NCBI GenBank assembly: GCA_015068055.1
Contig: SVLG01000087.1
Span: 1-6,267, forward strand
Direction: 5' to 3'
DNA from: Oscillospiraceae bacterium
GTDB lineage: Bacteria; Bacillota_A; Clostridia; Oscillospirales; Oscillospiraceae
DNA: 6,267 bases
Part shown: positions 4,968 to 6,267 of the stretch, piece after piece
Position numbering within the stretch: the first letter of the stretch is position 1
Layout: each line of letters starts with the position of its first letter
Position numbers and translations under genes: made by a program
The notes under the pieces: generated by a model
The model's input: only the letters and a program-made list of their open reading frames with translations
The model's database searches: none
What the model was told of the DNA's origin: nothing

Positions 4968-6230
4968 ATGCAGTATACTGCCGAACTCATTGCCGTAGGC
5001 ACCGAGCTGCTTCTCGGCAACATCACCAATACCGACGCCCAGATGCTCAGTGAGGGCTTAAGTACCCTTGGCATTAACGTCTATTATCACACCGTGGTGG
5101 GTGACAATCCCGCGCGGCTGAAAGAAGCGCTGGAAATCGCCCGTAAGCGCGCTAACATTATCATCACCACCGGCGGCCTTGGCCCCACCTATGATGATCT
5201 CACCAAGCAGACCATCTGCGAGACCTTTGGTCTGCCCATGACCTTCCGTGAGGATCTCTGGGAGGCGCTGGTAGAACAGTTTGTCTCCCGGGGAACCGCC
5301 CGCGAAGCCATTCCCGAGGGCAACAAGCAGCAGGTGATGCTGCCTGTTGGCTGCACCGTACTGGATAATCCCGTGGGCACCGCTCCCGGCTGTGCCTTTG
5401 AAAAAGAAGGCGTCCATGTACTGATGCTGCCCGGCCCCCCCTTTGAGTGCCGCTACATGTTCGAGCACAAGGCCCGCCCCTATCTGGAGCAGCTTACCCA
5501 TGAGCGGATCTTCAGCCACGAGCTGCGAATCTTCGGTATGGGTGAAGGCCGTGTGGACGAAATTTTGCGGGAGGAAATGTCTCATCTGACCAACCCCACG
5601 CTGGCTCCCTACGCCAAGACCGGCGAAGTGCTTCTGCGGGCTACCGCCAAGGCTCCTACCACTGAGGAGGCCGAAGCCATGCTCAAGCCTGTCATCGCCG
5701 ACGTCTACCGCGTGTTGGGCGACGTGGTCTACGGCGTGGATGTGGACTCTCTGGAGCAGGTGGTTCTGGCGCTTCTGAAAGAGAAAAAGCTCACCCTCTC
5801 CTTCGCCGAGAGCTGCACCGGCGGTCTCCTTGCCAAGCGCATCACCGACCTTCCCGGCGCCTCCGCCGTTTTCAAGGGCGGCATCGTCAGCTACACCAAC
5901 GAGGTAAAGGCCGGCGTACTGGGCGTCCCCTTTGCCCTGCTGCACCAGTACGGTGCAGTCAGCGAGCCGGTGGCCATCGCTATGGCCGAAGGCTGCCGGA
6001 GAGTCTGCGGCAGTGATCTGGCACTGTCCATCACCGGTGTGGCCGGTCCGGACAGCGATGACCGGGGCAATCCCGTTGGCACCGTTTACGCAGCCCTCGC
6101 CAGCGCCGACGGCACCGTCTGCCGTAAGCTGGATATCAAGCTCACCCGCAGCCGCGGTCTTGTCCGTCATCTGGCCGGCCACAACGCCTTTGACATGATC
6201 CGCCGCAAGCTGCTGGATCTGCCTCTGTAA
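4968..6230 (+). CDS. cinA: CinA: MoCF-like domain fused to NMN deamidase domain
   Basis: The 420-residue product has the full two-domain CinA architecture and usual length. The N-terminal MoCF/MoeA-like domain (about 1-170) starts with AELIAVGTELLLGNITNTDA and carries TTGGLGPTYDD (67-77), NPVGTAPG (134-141) and LPGPPFEC (154-161). A linker domain (about 175-255) leads to the C-terminal nicotinamide-nucleotide amidase (PncC) domain (about 262-415). That domain has AESCTGG (280-286, S282 the likely catalytic serine), GGIVSYTNEVK (304-314), TGVAGP (356-361) and NPVGTV (368-373). In characterised members the C-terminal domain converts NMN to nicotinic acid mononucleotide in pyridine nucleotide salvage. 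The N-terminal domain is linked to ADP-ribose pyrophosphatase activity in some homologues. The name comes from competence-damage induction in Streptococcus pneumoniae, where it is cotranscribed with recA; no recA is visible here. It follows thiI by 14 nt and is probably in the same operon. Confidence 0.94.
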   Translation: MQYTAELIAVGTELLLGNITNTDAQMLSEGLSTLGINVYYHTVVGDNPARLKEALEIARKRANIIITTGGLGPTYDDLTKQTICETFGLPMTFREDLWEALVEQFVSRGTAREAIPEGNKQQVMLPVGCTVLDNPVGTAPGCAFEKEGVHVLMLPGPPFECRYMFEHKARPYLEQLTHERIFSHELRIFGMGEGRVDEILREEMSHLTNPTLAPYAKTGEVLLRATAKAPTTEEAEAMLKPVIADVYRVLGDVVYGVDVDSLEQVVLALLKEKKLTLSFAESCTGGLLAKRITDLPGASAVFKGGIVSYTNEVKAGVLGVPFALLHQYGAVSEPVAIAMAEGCRRVCGSDLALSITGVAGPDSDDRGNPVGTVYAALASADGTVCRKLDIKLTRSRGLVRHLAGHNAFDMIRRKLLDLPL

Positions 6231-6241
6231 GGGAGGAAGCT

Positions 6242-6267
6242 ATGGAACACATGAACGCATACTCCGC
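6242..6267 (+). CDS. Start of an unidentified gene downstream of cinA (truncated)
   Basis: An ATG at 6242 is preceded by GGGAGG (6231-6236) with 5 nt spacing and lies 11 nt after the cinA stop, so a gene very probably starts here in the same operon. Only eight complete codons are visible (MEHMNAYS), which is too little to name a product. It does not look like a typical RecA N-terminus, though eight residues cannot exclude it. A second in-frame ATG occurs at 6251. Confidence 0.6.

Noticed and set aside
5058..6182. Long minus-strand open frame (374 codons) antisense to cinA
   Set aside because: It has the same biased composition as the other shadows and overlaps a gene with clear CinA motifs end to end.
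323..6230. Idea that comM and cinA together mark a natural competence locus
   Set aside because: Both genes are widespread in bacteria not known to be competent, they are not in the same operon here, and no DNA-uptake gene (comEA, comEC, comF, pilin type) is visible.
1..6267. Search for tRNA or rRNA genes, CRISPR repeats, insertion sequences, toxin-antitoxin or phage features
   Set aside because: No cloverleaf-like sequence, regularly spaced repeats, transposase, terminal inverted repeats or attachment-site duplications were found. Nearly all DNA is accounted for by conserved genes.

Overview
The window looks like chromosomal DNA of an anaerobic, endospore-forming Clostridia bacterium. GC-rich coding regions with C-ending codons are separated by AT-rich intergenic DNA, which fits Oscillospiraceae-like gut Firmicutes (inference). 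The evidence is a pyruvate:ferredoxin oxidoreductase start (anaerobic metabolism), a SpoIID gene (endospore formation), a ThiI of the short Firmicutes type without a rhodanese domain, strong AGGAGG-type ribosome binding sites, and SigA- and SigE-like promoters.

Layout. (1) Positions 1-68, minus strand: the first 22 codons of a nifJ/PFOR gene, cut by the window edge. (2) 69-322: AT-rich divergent intergenic region with an extended -10 promoter for nifJ, another for the next gene, an inverted repeat in the nifJ leader and a weak terminator-like hairpin. (3) 323-1840, plus: complete comM/yifB AAA+ ATPase. (4) 1841-1868: strong hairpin terminator between convergent genes. (5) 1868-2866, minus: spoIID, with a SigE-like promoter directly upstream that argues for a GTG start. 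(6) 2867-3027: compact divergent promoter region whose two -35 elements touch, plus a potentially structured 79-nt leader on the plus side. (7) 3028 to the right edge, plus: a tightly spaced probable operon of an unrecognised polytopic membrane protein, thiI (tRNA s4U synthase), cinA (NMN deamidase type) and the first 8 complete codons of another gene. Gaps are 27, 14 and 11 nt and each start has a purine-rich Shine-Dalgarno.

How the genes relate. PFOR, ComM, SpoIID and ThiI/CinA belong to different processes: central anaerobic carbon metabolism, DNA branch migration in recombination, engulfment in sporulation, and tRNA modification plus pyridine nucleotide salvage. I see no mobile element, CRISPR array, RNA gene or defence-type cassette, and nothing that makes a convincing new multi-gene system. 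The least explained parts are the membrane protein at the head of the thiI-cinA operon, its structured leader, and the overlapping vegetative and sporulation promoters shared with spoIID.
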